DNA from: UBA9655 sp964597045
Lineage (GTDB): Bacteria > Pseudomonadota > Alphaproteobacteria > UBA9655
Length of the DNA: 64,000 bases
NCBI GenBank assembly: GCA_964597045.1
Contig: CAZQWE010000004.1
Location: 195,122 to 259,121, forward strand
Direction of reading: 5' to 3'
The notes under the pieces were generated by a model. The model was given only the letters and a program-made list of their open reading frames with translations. It was not told the DNA's origin and did no database searches. The position numbers were made by a program, and so were the translations under genes. This document shows positions 27,568 to 36,157 of this stretch, in pieces. Numbering within the stretch: the stretch's first letter is position 1; every line of letters starts with the position of its first letter.

Positions 27568-27751
27568 AGTAGCCTCCCATATTTAATGTATTACTTAAAT
27601 AGTATTTTTATTATTCGTGAAAGATTACATGAAATTTATTAATGCACTATTAAATCTATATATAATATTTACATGCTATTGGTTTTAAAGACTTATTTTA
27701 TTTTTTTATATATTCTTTTATTACAATGTAAGCCATTTTATAAATATTTAT

Positions 27752-28795
27752 TTATTTGTTACAATTAATATTACTTATAACTAATTGCGCAAGCTCTTTA
27801 TAAATGATCGATTCTCTTTGTCCTGGGTTTTTCTTGACAAGAGGAATACCCAGTTCTGACATCTCTCGAATTGACATGTGAAGGGGTATTTCTGCAAGTA
27901 AAGGAATACCGAGAATTTCAGCTTGTTTCCGAACGCCGCCATGCTCAAATATATCTGAACGAGAGTTACAATGAGGGCAGTTAAAAAAGCTCATATTCTC
28001 GACTAAGCCTAAGACAGGAATGCTAACCTTAAGAAACATTTCAAGTCCTCGACGTGCATCAATAAGTGCAAGATCCTGCGGAGTTGAAACAATAATAGCT
28101 CCTGAGACACGTACATTTTGCGCGAGTGAAAGCTGGATATCGCCGGTTCCAGGCGGTAAATCAATAACGAGAATATCAAGTGGTCCCCAATTGACTTGTC
28201 TCAACATTTGTGAAAAAGCAGCCATCACCATGGGACCCCGCCATATGGCAGGTGAGTTCTCATCCATCATAAAGCCCATCGACATGCAGACAAGGCCATG
28301 TGCCTTGATCGGATTCATCATTTTACCATCATCCGTCGTAGGTCTTTCATTGACGCCTAATAAACGAGGGAGAGAGGGGCCATACACATCTGCATCCAAA
28401 ATGCCCACCTTAAGTTTGAGTTCTTGCAATGCACATGCAAGGTTTACAGCTGTGGTTGACTTTCCTACACCACCCTTACCAGAGGCAACAGCAATGATAT
28501 GTTTTACATTAGGCAGTCCTTCTTTCGAAGAATTATGAGACTTCGTACTTCTATCAGATGTGAGTACAATTTGTATTTTATTTATTTCCTCAATGCTTTT
28601 TAATAATTTCTCTGCTTTTTCTTTAATAAGAATGCCTTCATTCATATATTCAGTATTAATATTCAAAATAAAGGAGATCTTTCCATCCTTTGCCATTTGG
28701 AGACCTTGGACTATACCACTTGTCACAATATCTTTTTGAGAAATCGGGTCTTTTATGGTTTTTAATGCCGAAATAATTTGATTTTCGAGTGACAT
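27752..28795 (-). CDS. apbC: Mrp/NBP35-family Fe-S cluster carrier ATPase
   Basis: An N-terminal DUF59-like domain (ISALKTIKDPISQKDIVTSG) is followed by a deviant Walker A SGKGGVGKSTTAVNLA, VLDIDLPPGTGD-type Walker B (ILVIDLPPGTGDIQLSLAQ) and the CxxC pair in FNCPHC that holds the bridging 4Fe-4S cluster. It delivers Fe-S clusters to target apoproteins. 347 aa is normal. It is divergent from hflK, with promoters for both in 28796-28876. Confidence 0.94.
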   Translation of the reverse strand: MSLENQIISALKTIKDPISQKDIVTSGIVQGLQMAKDGKISFILNINTEYMNEGILIKEKAEKLLKSIEEINKIQIVLTSDRSTKSHNSSKEGLPNVKHIIAVASGKGGVGKSTTAVNLACALQELKLKVGILDADVYGPSLPRLLGVNERPTTDDGKMMNPIKAHGLVCMSMGFMMDENSPAIWRGPMVMAAFSQMLRQVNWGPLDILVIDLPPGTGDIQLSLAQNVRVSGAIIVSTPQDLALIDARRGLEMFLKVSIPVLGLVENMSFFNCPHCNSRSDIFEHGGVRKQAEILGIPLLAEIPLHMSIREMSELGIPLVKKNPGQRESIIYKELAQLVISNINCNK

Positions 28796-28810
28796 GGGTA
28801 CCTATCCCGA

Positions 28811-28838
28811 TTGCCTAAAACTAACAAATCAGTTATAA
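28811..28838 (+). promoter_or_regulatory. Possible promoter for hflK-hflC-htrA
   Basis: TTGCCT (28811-28816) and TTATAA (28833-28838) are separated by 16 bp in the gap before hflK. The match is moderate and the spacing acceptable. No other candidate is as good. Confidence 0.35.
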
Positions 28839-28876
28839 CTTATGTTTATAAGAATGAAAAGGAGCATGCAGGAAAT

Positions 28877-29992
28877 ATGTCCAAAGGTGATGATGAAGGT
28901 CCATGGGGACGTGGCGGTGGGGATGATGAAGACAACATCTGGACAAGAAAGCCCAAGCGCCGAAGGGGAGGGGATGAAGGACCTGATCTTGAAGAAATTT
29001 TCAAGCAAAGTCAGGATCGTTTCAAAAAGATATTTCCTTCCAATGGAAATGGAAGCGGCAAAACATTATGGTATATTGCAGGGGGAATTTTCTTTCTCTG
29101 GCTCCTCACAGGAATTTATACGGTCCAACAAAATGAACAAGCCGCTATACTTCGTTTTGGAAAATGGGTGCGAACAACCGATCCAGGACTAAATTATCAT
29201 CTTCCTATTCCTATCGAGACAGCCCTTATCCGAAATGTAACTGCTATTAATATATTAACGAACACAAATACATCTGGAGGTTCGGGTGGAAATTTAAGCG
29301 GCGAAGGCGCCCTCATGTTAACAGGAGATGAAAACATCGCAGATGTCCAATTCGCCGTTAACTGGCGAATTATGAATCTTGGAGATTTTCTCTTTAATGT
29401 GAAATCTCCTGAATCAACAATTCGAGCTGCGGCAGATAGTATTGTCCGTGCTGTGATTGCTCAGACTCCGATTGCTCAGATCCTTTCTGAAGGACGGAGT
29501 AAAATCAATATCCAACTCCGTGAAATGCTTCAAAAGCTTGTGGACGATTATAAACTTGGTGTTGAAATCTCTCAGGTTGAACTTCTAAAAGTAGCTCCAC
29601 CAACTGCTAAAGTTATTGATGCTTACCTAGATGTTCAGCGGGCTAAAGCAGATATGGAACGAAAACGAAATGAAGCCGAGTACTATCGTAACTCAATTGT
29701 TCCAGTTGCTCGAGGTCAAGCAAAGAAAATCATTCAAGATGCTGAAGCTTACAAAGCTAAGGTAATGGCTGATATTGATGGAGAAACCTCTCGATTCAAA
29801 CTCGTTTATGAACAGTACAAAGCGGCTCCAGAAGTCACTCGAAATCGTCTTTATCTAGATGCCATGCAAACAATTCTTGAACAAACTCAAAAGTTAATTG
29901 TTGACGGTGCTAAGAGTCAAGGCGTTTTGCCTTACCTACCACTGCCTGAACTTAAGAAAAAGAAAGAGAAAGCTGAGGAGACACAGCAATGA
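28877..29992 (+). CDS. hflK: FtsH modulator HflK
   Basis: HflK and HflC form the SPFH-family membrane complex that cages and modulates the FtsH protease. The Gly/Asp-rich cytoplasmic N-terminus (GPWGRGGGDDEDN) precedes one membrane helix (WYIAGGIFFLWLLTGIYTV) and the SPFH/band-7 domain (QAAILRFGKWVRTTDPGLNYHLP), with a helical C-terminus. ATG 28877 (MSKGDDEGPWG) is chosen. The frame reaches back to 28811 but that stretch has no family similarity. It overlaps hflC by ATGA. Confidence 0.95.
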   Translation: MSKGDDEGPWGRGGGDDEDNIWTRKPKRRRGGDEGPDLEEIFKQSQDRFKKIFPSNGNGSGKTLWYIAGGIFFLWLLTGIYTVQQNEQAAILRFGKWVRTTDPGLNYHLPIPIETALIRNVTAINILTNTNTSGGSGGNLSGEGALMLTGDENIADVQFAVNWRIMNLGDFLFNVKSPESTIRAAADSIVRAVIAQTPIAQILSEGRSKINIQLREMLQKLVDDYKLGVEISQVELLKVAPPTAKVIDAYLDVQRAKADMERKRNEAEYYRNSIVPVARGQAKKIIQDAEAYKAKVMADIDGETSRFKLVYEQYKAAPEVTRNRLYLDAMQTILEQTQKLIVDGAKSQGVLPYLPLPELKKKKEKAEETQQ

Positions 29993-30846
29993 AAAATAGA
30001 TCAATTATCGTTTTCTCAATCCCTCTCCTTGTGATCTTTGGGGTCTTGATGGGATCAATCTTCATTGTGCAACAAACACAGCAAACGCTTGTTCTTGAAT
30101 TTGGGAAACTGATCCGGGTAATAAAAGAACCTGGTCTATATTTTAAGATTCCATTTCTTCAGAATATCAGAAGTTATGACAATCGAATTCTGGATTTTGA
30201 TCTATCCCAAATTCCCGCAACCCTTGCAGATCAAAAACGACTCCTGGTCGATACATTTGCTCGGTATAAAATTGTTGATCCTGCGCTCTTTTATCGTACA
30301 GTTCAAAACGAAGAGGGAGCGGAGCAACGCTTAAAAATACTTAATCAATCCATATCGTTAAGTGTTTTAGGTCAAATAAAATTAGTAGATGTCCTCTCAC
30401 CTAAAAGATCTCAAATCGCGCATACCATAAGAGATCAAATGAACACAGCTGCAAAAGCATTTGGTATTGAAGTTGTTGATTTACAGCTGAGAGGAACTGA
30501 TCTACCCCCAGAAAATAGTGAAGCGATCTTTAATCGTATGATCAGTGAGAGAAACCAAGAAGCCCAAGAATTTCGATCACGAGGAGATGAAATTGCACAA
30601 GAAATCAAAGCGACTGCGGATAAAGAACGTACGATCATCCTTGCTGAAGCCTCAAAAAGAGGGTTACTCCTTCGAGGAGAAGGTGATGCCTATGTAACCC
30701 AAACAGCAGCAGCAGCTTATGGGCAAGATATAAAGTTCTTTGATTTTTACAGATCATTAAATGCTTATAAAGCAGCCTTGAATAATGATACAACAACGTT
30801 TATATTATCACCACGTGATGATTTCTTTAAATACTTTAATCGTTAA
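29989..30846 (+). CDS. hflC: FtsH modulator HflC
   Basis: The N-terminal signal-anchor (IIVFSIPLLVIFGVLMGSIFIV) is followed by the SPFH domain (TLVLEFGKLIRVIKEPGLYFKIPF) and the long helix rich in Glu, Arg and Ala (RMISERNQEAQEFRSRGDE) typical of HflC. It ends FILSPRDDFFKYF. It is translationally coupled to hflK through ATGA and followed 15 bp later by the HtrA-family protease, a standard membrane quality-control operon. Confidence 0.95.
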   Translation: MKNRSIIVFSIPLLVIFGVLMGSIFIVQQTQQTLVLEFGKLIRVIKEPGLYFKIPFLQNIRSYDNRILDFDLSQIPATLADQKRLLVDTFARYKIVDPALFYRTVQNEEGAEQRLKILNQSISLSVLGQIKLVDVLSPKRSQIAHTIRDQMNTAAKAFGIEVVDLQLRGTDLPPENSEAIFNRMISERNQEAQEFRSRGDEIAQEIKATADKERTIILAEASKRGLLLRGEGDAYVTQTAAAAYGQDIKFFDFYRSLNAYKAALNNDTTTFILSPRDDFFKYFNR

Positions 30847-30861
30847 GGAGTAGCTTATAAA

Positions 30862-32352
30862 ATGTCGTTTAAATCTTGTCTTCAAAAATGTGCATTAACT
30901 CTTTCGTTATCTACGATGTTGACGCCAGCTATTTATGCTGAAGGGAAACCGAGCCCAGAAACAGCACCCCATGGGTTTGCTGAATTGGTAGCTCCTCTTC
31001 TTCCGGCTGTTGTGAATATTTCAACAACGACTAAAGTCAAGTCAATGAACCCTTCTTATAGCGAGCTTCCTGTTCCAAAGGGCTCGCCCCTTGAAGATAT
31101 GTTTAAGGAGTTCTTTGATCGTATGCAACCAGATGGGCCTCGAAATGTCACTTCTCTAGGGTCAGGTTTCATTATTGATCCAGATGGATATATTGTTACA
31201 AATAACCATGTTGTTGCAGATGCTGATCAAATTACTGTTATTCTAAATGATAATACAGAGCTAAAAGCGACTCTCGTGGGAAGAGATAAAAAAACTGATG
31301 TTGCCGTCCTGAAAGTTAAAACGGATAAAAAGCTTCCCTTCGTTCAATGGGGGAATTCAGAAAAGCTCAGAACCGGTGATTGGATTATAGCGATCGGTAA
31401 CCCTTTTGGTTTAGGAGGAACAGTTACCTCGGGTATTGTCTCCCATCTTGCCCGCGATATTGGTGAACAAACAAGGTCGGGAGACTTTGTTGAAGGGTAT
31501 ATTCAAACAGATGCATCAATCAATTTAGGCAATTCAGGTGGTCCAATGTTTGATATGAATGGAACGGTTGTTGGCTTAAACACTTCCATTTATTCACCTA
31601 CGGGTGCTAGCGTGGGAATTGGCTTTGCCATCCCGTCCGAAATCGCGAAAAAGGTTGTAGAACAAATCCGTCAATACGGCAAAACAAAACGAGGCTGGAT
31701 TGGCGTTCACATTCAACCTGTGACTCAAGATGTGGCCGATGATTTCGGTCTTAAGGATTTGAAAGGTGCTCTTGTCGGAAATGTTGTCAAGGATGGCCCT
31801 GCCGCAAAAGCTAAACTCCAACCAGGAGACGTGATCCTAAAAGTAGGAGATCATGAAGTTAAAGATGTTCGAGGTCTACCTCGTCTTGTTGGCGAAATCC
31901 CTGGAGGGTCTAAGGCTCTGCTGACAATATGGCGCAAAGGAAAGATCATCTCCATTCCTGTGCAAGTTGCAGAAGCAGAAGAGCAAGAAGAAACAGGTGT
32001 TATCCCGTCTCCCGATGGGGGTAAAGAACTCGTCAAGGGGGTACAAATCCAAGGAATGACTCTTCAAGCCCTCACGGAAGATATACGTCAAAGGTTCGAC
32101 TTACCAAGGGACGTCCAAGGCGTTCTCGTCGTTGATGTTGACCGTAAGGGGGCAGCAGCAGAGAAGGGGATTAGGCCAGGTGATATCATCATGGAAATCA
32201 GCCAAGCTGAAGTAAAAACGCCTCAGAATGTCGTCGATAGTATCAAGAAAGCTGAGAAGGATAACCGCAAGTCCGCTCTCTTGCTGATTAATCGTGATGG
32301 TGAATCTCGGTATGTATCGATTAAACTTATTTCGGATACTGAAAAGCATTAG
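30862..32352 (+). CDS. degP: Periplasmic serine endoprotease DegP/HtrA
   Basis: This is a protease-chaperone for misfolded envelope proteins. The signal peptide spans about 1-26 (CALTLSLSTMLTPAIYA). The trypsin-like domain has an intact triad: His in VTNNHVV, Asp in KTDVAVLKV and Ser in LGNSGGPMF. Two PDZ domains follow (RGWIGVHIQPVT and QGVLVVDVDRKGAAAEKG). 496 aa is standard. AAGGAG precedes the ATG by 11 bp. It is the third gene of the hflK-hflC-htrA operon. It contrasts with the trypsin-like domain at 12451-15543, whose His is lost. Confidence 0.95.
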   Translation: MSFKSCLQKCALTLSLSTMLTPAIYAEGKPSPETAPHGFAELVAPLLPAVVNISTTTKVKSMNPSYSELPVPKGSPLEDMFKEFFDRMQPDGPRNVTSLGSGFIIDPDGYIVTNNHVVADADQITVILNDNTELKATLVGRDKKTDVAVLKVKTDKKLPFVQWGNSEKLRTGDWIIAIGNPFGLGGTVTSGIVSHLARDIGEQTRSGDFVEGYIQTDASINLGNSGGPMFDMNGTVVGLNTSIYSPTGASVGIGFAIPSEIAKKVVEQIRQYGKTKRGWIGVHIQPVTQDVADDFGLKDLKGALVGNVVKDGPAAKAKLQPGDVILKVGDHEVKDVRGLPRLVGEIPGGSKALLTIWRKGKIISIPVQVAEAEEQEETGVIPSPDGGKELVKGVQIQGMTLQALTEDIRQRFDLPRDVQGVLVVDVDRKGAAAEKGIRPGDIIMEISQAEVKTPQNVVDSIKKAEKDNRKSALLLINRDGESRYVSIKLISDTEKH

Positions 32353-32402
32353 TGCTTTTCAGTTATCAGTAATCAAAAGCGCATAAATTATTCTGATTAC
32401 TG
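32338..32402. terminator. Paired inverted repeats between convergent htrA and cpoB
   Basis: The first repeat is an 11-bp stem ACTGAAAAGCA/TGCTTTTCAGT (32338-32348, 32353-32363) with the htrA stop in its 4-nt loop. The second is CAGTAATCA/TGATTACTG (32367-32375, 32394-32402) with an 18-nt spacer. Neither has a long T-run. Placement between two convergent stops argues for a termination role. Confidence 0.5.
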
Positions 32403-32406
32403 GTTA

Positions 32407-33117
32407 CTACTTACACCGTAGCTTCTTCTTCTCAGCAGAAACTTCTTCAATATGTACCTTAGGATATTCTGATGAGATTTGCTCGAGTGTTGCACAAGCA
32501 TCTGCATTTCGATCCAGAGACGACAAGGATTTTGCCAGCTTTAAAAGATTGTCTGGTGCTTTTGGACTTTTTGGGTAGCTCTTATAGCCCTTCGCAAAAG
32601 CCTTAGCTGCTTTTTCATGTTGCCCTCGCACAAAGAAAGTCACACCGAGCCAATACTGAGCTGCACCTGCATGCTCATCCTTTGGGTGAGCGCTCACAAA
32701 TCCAGCAAAGGCTTTCTCTGCAGCTTCATAGTCACCTTGCTCGAGATGGGCTCTGGCTGCTTCGTAGTCACCAAGGGTAGAAGTAGGCTTTTTTGCTGGT
32801 GCTGGTGCTGATTCGACTTGCTTTGTAAGCGGTAAAGGTCCAGCATCATGTGGCAAGGGAGGTGTTCCACTCTCAGGGTTGTTAAGTCTATAGTCAATAT
32901 CCGCACTAAGCGTTTCCATTCTCTTGCTGAGCTCAGCAACTTCGTGACGGCTTTCATCCAGTTGCCCACGAAGCTCACGATTTTCTTCCTCAAGAGCACC
33001 CACACGACTGATAAGGTCAACAACGACTTCTCTTTCATCTCGTTGTGCTGACAGGTGTGATAAGCCCATGGAAATAATTAAAGCACTCAGGCTTGCTGTT
33101 TTTAAGTAGGTATTCAT
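32407..33117 (-). CDS. cpoB: CpoB/YbgF-like periplasmic TPR protein
   Basis: CpoB coordinates peptidoglycan synthesis with outer-membrane constriction through Tol-Pal. The signal peptide begins at ATG 33117 (MNTYLKTASLSALIISMG), with GAGGGA upstream. A coiled coil follows (RVGALEEENRELRGQLDES), then a proline/alanine linker and C-terminal TPRs (YEAARAHLEQGDYEAAEKAF, AQYWLGVTFFVRGQHEKAA). 236 aa. The frame start at 33153 adds 12 residues before the signal peptide and is unlikely. No tol-pal genes are nearby in the window. Confidence 0.9.
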   Translation of the reverse strand: MNTYLKTASLSALIISMGLSHLSAQRDEREVVVDLISRVGALEEENRELRGQLDESRHEVAELSKRMETLSADIDYRLNNPESGTPPLPHDAGPLPLTKQVESAPAPAKKPTSTLGDYEAARAHLEQGDYEAAEKAFAGFVSAHPKDEHAGAAQYWLGVTFFVRGQHEKAAKAFAKGYKSYPKSPKAPDNLLKLAKSLSSLDRNADACATLEQISSEYPKVHIEEVSAEKKKLRCK

Positions 33118-33207
33118 CGTCCCTCGTTTTGGTTCATTTGCTTTCGCCGTCAATTATTAGCCTTCTTCTTTCACATCTTTTTATAAAATACAAGTAATTT
33201 ATTATAT

Positions 33208-33750
33208 CTACTTCGATGGTGCCATAACCATAATCATGCGCTTGCCTTCAAGTTTAGGATGTTGCTCGACCTTCGCAATATCTTCTAGACTGGTTTTAAC
33301 CCGTTCAAGCACCTGTACGCCCAGTTCTTGGTGAGACAACTCTCGTCCACGGAAACGGAGAGTTACCTTCAACTTATCCCCTTCCTCTATAAACTTGCGG
33401 GCGCTCCGCATCTTGACTTCAAAGTCATGCTTATCAATCACAGGGCGTAATTGAATTTCTTTAATTTCAATAACTTTTTGCTTTTTTCTAATTTCAGCGC
33501 GGCGTTTCTGTTCTTCAAATTTGAACTTGCCATAATCAAGAATCTTACAAACAGGTGGATCAGCGTTGGGTGAAACCTCAACGAGATCAAGGCCTGCTTT
33601 ATAGGCTCTTTCAATTGCTTCTTTTTGGCTTAAGACACCGACCATTTCCCCATTCTCATCCACGAGGCGGACTTTAAGGGCTGTTATTTTTTCATTGACG
33701 CGAGGACCATCTTGCGTTGGTGCTCTTTCGTCTTTTGTGATCTTAGATAT
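33208..33750 (-). CDS. infC: Translation initiation factor IF-3, probable ATA start
   Basis: IF-3 checks the start codon on the 30S subunit. The conserved N-terminus PRVNEKITALKVRLVDENGE continues upstream of the GTG at 33663, so that codon cannot be the start. Between it and the in-frame TAA before 33750 there is no ATG, GTG, TTG or CTG. The first codon is ATA (33750-33748), 8 bp after an AAGGAG site, giving 180 aa, the E. coli length. Later landmarks are PPVCKILDYGKFKFEEQKR and KVTLRFRGRELSHQ. infC elsewhere starts at AUU, which allows autoregulation by IF-3, so a rare start fits. It overlaps the thrS stop by 8 bp. rpmI and rplT do not follow. Confidence 0.9.
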   Translation of the reverse strand: MSKITKDERAPTQDGPRVNEKITALKVRLVDENGEMVGVLSQKEAIERAYKAGLDLVEVSPNADPPVCKILDYGKFKFEEQKRRAEIRKKQKVIEIKEIQLRPVIDKHDFEVKMRSARKFIEEGDKLKVTLRFRGRELSHQELGVQVLERVKTSLEDIAKVEQHPKLEGKRMIMVMAPSK

Positions 33751-35698
33751 TTATGCTTCTCCTTTGTTCAGTTTTATCCAATTGAGGCCGCTTATGTGGC
33801 GGGATAGCCTCAGTTCGTAGTTTATCTATAACTTCGTCAAGCGCAAGGATTTCTTGCGCTTCGCCACCTAATTTTCGTAAAGCCACAGTTCCTTCCTCAG
33901 CTTCCCTTTTGCCAACAACTACAATGTAGGGAACCTTTTGAAGACTGAGTTCACGAACCTTAAGGTTAATCTTTTCATTGCGTAAATCCACTTCAGCACG
34001 TATGCCCGCTGCTTTGAGGGCTTTCAAAACCTTCTCTGCATACTCATCACCCTCCTGTGTCACAGTTGCAACAACTGCTTGGACAGGGGAGAGCCATAGA
34101 GGAAACTTGCCAGCGTAGTGTTCTATAAAGACAGCGAGAAAGCGCTCAAATGATCCAAAAATTGCGCGGTGTAGCATCACAGGTGTATGTTTCTTTCCGT
34201 CTTCTCCAACATAAGAAGCTTCTAGTCTTTCGGGCAAAACAAAGTCGAGCTGAAATGTACCGCATTGCCACTGACGACCTATTGCATCTTTCAAAATAAA
34301 GTCTAGCTTTGGACCATAAAATGCACCATCTCCTGGACTGAGAACGCAAGCGAGCCCTGCAGCTTCTGCTCCTGCTTTCAGTTTGGATTCAGCTTTATCC
34401 CATATTTCATCTGATCCAGCCCTAACAGCGGGTCTATCTGAAAAGTTAACAATGACTTCCTTAAAGCCAAGCTCTTTGTAAACACTCAAAAGAAGGTCAC
34501 AGAACTTACGTGTTTCTTCCTGGATCTGATCTTCTCTGCAAAAGATATGTCCATCATCTTGAACAAAGCTTCTGACACGTGTTAAACCCGAGAGAGCACC
34601 GGAAGGCTCGTTTCTCATGCATGAACCAAACTCAGCCAAGCGAAGTGGGAGGTCCCGGTAGCTCTTTAAACCTTGACGGAAGATGAGTACGTGACAAGGA
34701 CAACTCATGGGTTTCAAGGCAAGAATGCGATGTTCATCCTCAAGAGTGAACATATTTTCACGGTATTTATCCCAGTGACCCGAGGCTTCCCATAAGGAAC
34801 GATCGAGAAGTTGAGGTGTTTTAATTTCCTGATATTCATCCTCGAGCTTTTCTCTCATGTACTTTTCAAGGAGGCGATAAAGCGTCCAGCCTTTTGGATG
34901 CCAGAAAACATGACCAATGGCCTCCTCTTGGAGATGAAATAGATCCATTTCCTTGCCAATTTTACGGTGGTCGCGCTTTTCTGCTTCTTCAAGACGTGTG
35001 AGGTAATCTTGGAGATCCTTCTCTGTTGACCATGCTGTGCCATAAATACGTTGCAACTGTGCATTCTTTTGATCTCCTCGCCAATAAGCACCTGACATTT
35101 TCATGAGCTTAAAGGCATGTCCCAGCTTTCCAGTTGAAGGAAGGTGAGGGCCACGGCACAGATCCACGAAATTCCCCTGCCTATAAACGGTAATTTCATC
35201 AGATGCTGGGAGGTCCTGGATGATCTCCGCTTTAAAATGTTCACCCATATCTTTAAAGAATTGAATGGCGTCCTTACGGTCCCATGCTTCTCGGGTGACA
35301 GACTCGTCACGATTCACAATCTCATGCATTCTTTCTTCAAGACGGTTGAGATCTTCAGGGGTAAAGGATTCCTCGCGGAAAAGGTCATAATAGAACCCAT
35401 CTGTGATGGAAGGGCCAATAGTAATTTGAGTTTCTGGATAAAGCTCCTTAACGGCTTCAGCAAAAACATGAGCCGCATCGTGACGAAGAATATCAAGTCC
35501 TTCTTCAGACGGACGTTTAATAACTTCAAAAGCACTATCAGATTCAATAGGACGAGTGAGATCCCAGAGCTGATCATTCACACGAACAGCCACCGCCTCT
35601 TTTGCAAGACTTGTGCTAAGTGTTTTCGCTACTTCCCAGCCTGTGATGCCTTTTGGAAACTCCCGATTTGAGCCATCGGGAAAGCGAATCGTGATCAT
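33743..35698 (-). CDS. thrS: Threonyl-tRNA synthetase
   Basis: This is a class II synthetase of 651 aa. The N-terminal TGS domain (ITIRFPDGSNREFPKG) is followed by the second-additional editing domain with HDAAHVFAEAV (an HxxxH-type motif). The catalytic core contains KPMSCPCHVLIF (a zinc-binding Cys), RLAEFGSCMRNEPSGAL and TRVRSFVQDDGHIF. The C-terminal anticodon-binding domain (WLSPVQAVVATVTQEG) completes it. The ATG at 35698 has GAGGA upstream. It is cotranscribed and overlapping with infC. Confidence 0.97.
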   Translation of the reverse strand: MITIRFPDGSNREFPKGITGWEVAKTLSTSLAKEAVAVRVNDQLWDLTRPIESDSAFEVIKRPSEEGLDILRHDAAHVFAEAVKELYPETQITIGPSITDGFYYDLFREESFTPEDLNRLEERMHEIVNRDESVTREAWDRKDAIQFFKDMGEHFKAEIIQDLPASDEITVYRQGNFVDLCRGPHLPSTGKLGHAFKLMKMSGAYWRGDQKNAQLQRIYGTAWSTEKDLQDYLTRLEEAEKRDHRKIGKEMDLFHLQEEAIGHVFWHPKGWTLYRLLEKYMREKLEDEYQEIKTPQLLDRSLWEASGHWDKYRENMFTLEDEHRILALKPMSCPCHVLIFRQGLKSYRDLPLRLAEFGSCMRNEPSGALSGLTRVRSFVQDDGHIFCREDQIQEETRKFCDLLLSVYKELGFKEVIVNFSDRPAVRAGSDEIWDKAESKLKAGAEAAGLACVLSPGDGAFYGPKLDFILKDAIGRQWQCGTFQLDFVLPERLEASYVGEDGKKHTPVMLHRAIFGSFERFLAVFIEHYAGKFPLWLSPVQAVVATVTQEGDEYAEKVLKALKAAGIRAEVDLRNEKINLKVRELSLQKVPYIVVVGKREAEEGTVALRKLGGEAQEILALDEVIDKLRTEAIPPHKRPQLDKTEQRRSINI

Positions 35699-35733
35699 GA
35701 ATTCCTCAGTTTGTTACAATAAATAAGGGTATT

Positions 35734-35762
35734 ATTATAAGTCAAATGTGGAGGGAACTCAA
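35734..35762 (-). promoter_or_regulatory. Promoter of thrS-infC
   Basis: On the minus strand, TTGAGT (35762-35757), a 17-bp spacer and a perfect TATAAT (35739-35734) lie 36 bp before the thrS start codon. This is the best sigma-70-type promoter in the window. Confidence 0.65.
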
Positions 35763-35831
35763 TCATAAAACATATGCTGAGTCTTCGCGATCCCTCACAG
35801 CAAACACGCTCCACCTTTCGACTCATTCATG

Positions 35832-35860
35832 TGGATTGCTTCGTTAAGCTCGTCATGAGA
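35832..35860. repeat. Possible remnant of a dispersed palindromic repeat
   Basis: GGATTGCTTCG followed by GCTCGTCATGAGAC resembles one arm plus part of the other arm of the GCAATCC/CGTCATTGCGAG palindromic repeats common in bacterial intergenic regions. It is degenerate and is judged by eye only. Confidence 0.25.
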
Positions 35861-35867
35861 CATTAAC

Positions 35868-36101
35868 TTACTTCTTACCTTTTCTATATTGTTGCTTGAA
35901 CTTATTCTTATTGTCCTTATATCCCTTTTTTAAATCTTCCGCAGCAACCTCAACTTGCGCTTGAACACGCGCTGTCTCCCGTCCAACTTTTTCTGCTGTT
36001 GATAATTCTTCTTTACTAGGATCAAAACTTGCCATGCAACCCATACTAGATATAACAATTCCTGATAGGACAAGTGAACTGATTTTCTTGAAATTTAACA
36101 T
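35868..36101 (-). CDS. Small lipoprotein, function unknown
   Basis: This is a 77-residue protein with a lipoprotein signal peptide whose lipobox ends SSMGC (Cys22). The mature part is short, charged and helical (TAEKVGRETARVQAQVEVAAEDLKKG) with a basic tail QYRKGKK. Strong AAGGAG precedes the ATG. It would be anchored to a membrane by its lipidated cysteine. It sits alone between thrS and a glycosyltransferase gene. Confidence 0.75.
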   Translation of the reverse strand: MLNFKKISSLVLSGIVISSMGCMASFDPSKEELSTAEKVGRETARVQAQVEVAAEDLKKGYKDNKNKFKQQYRKGKK

Positions 36102-36157
36102 TTAGATTCTCCTTTACTAATGTACCCCTTTTGGAGTTTTCTCACACTAAACGGCTT

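Noticed and set aside
33208..33663. infC starting at GTG 33663
   Set aside because: It would cut off the conserved N-terminal RVNEKITALKVRLV segment of IF-3.
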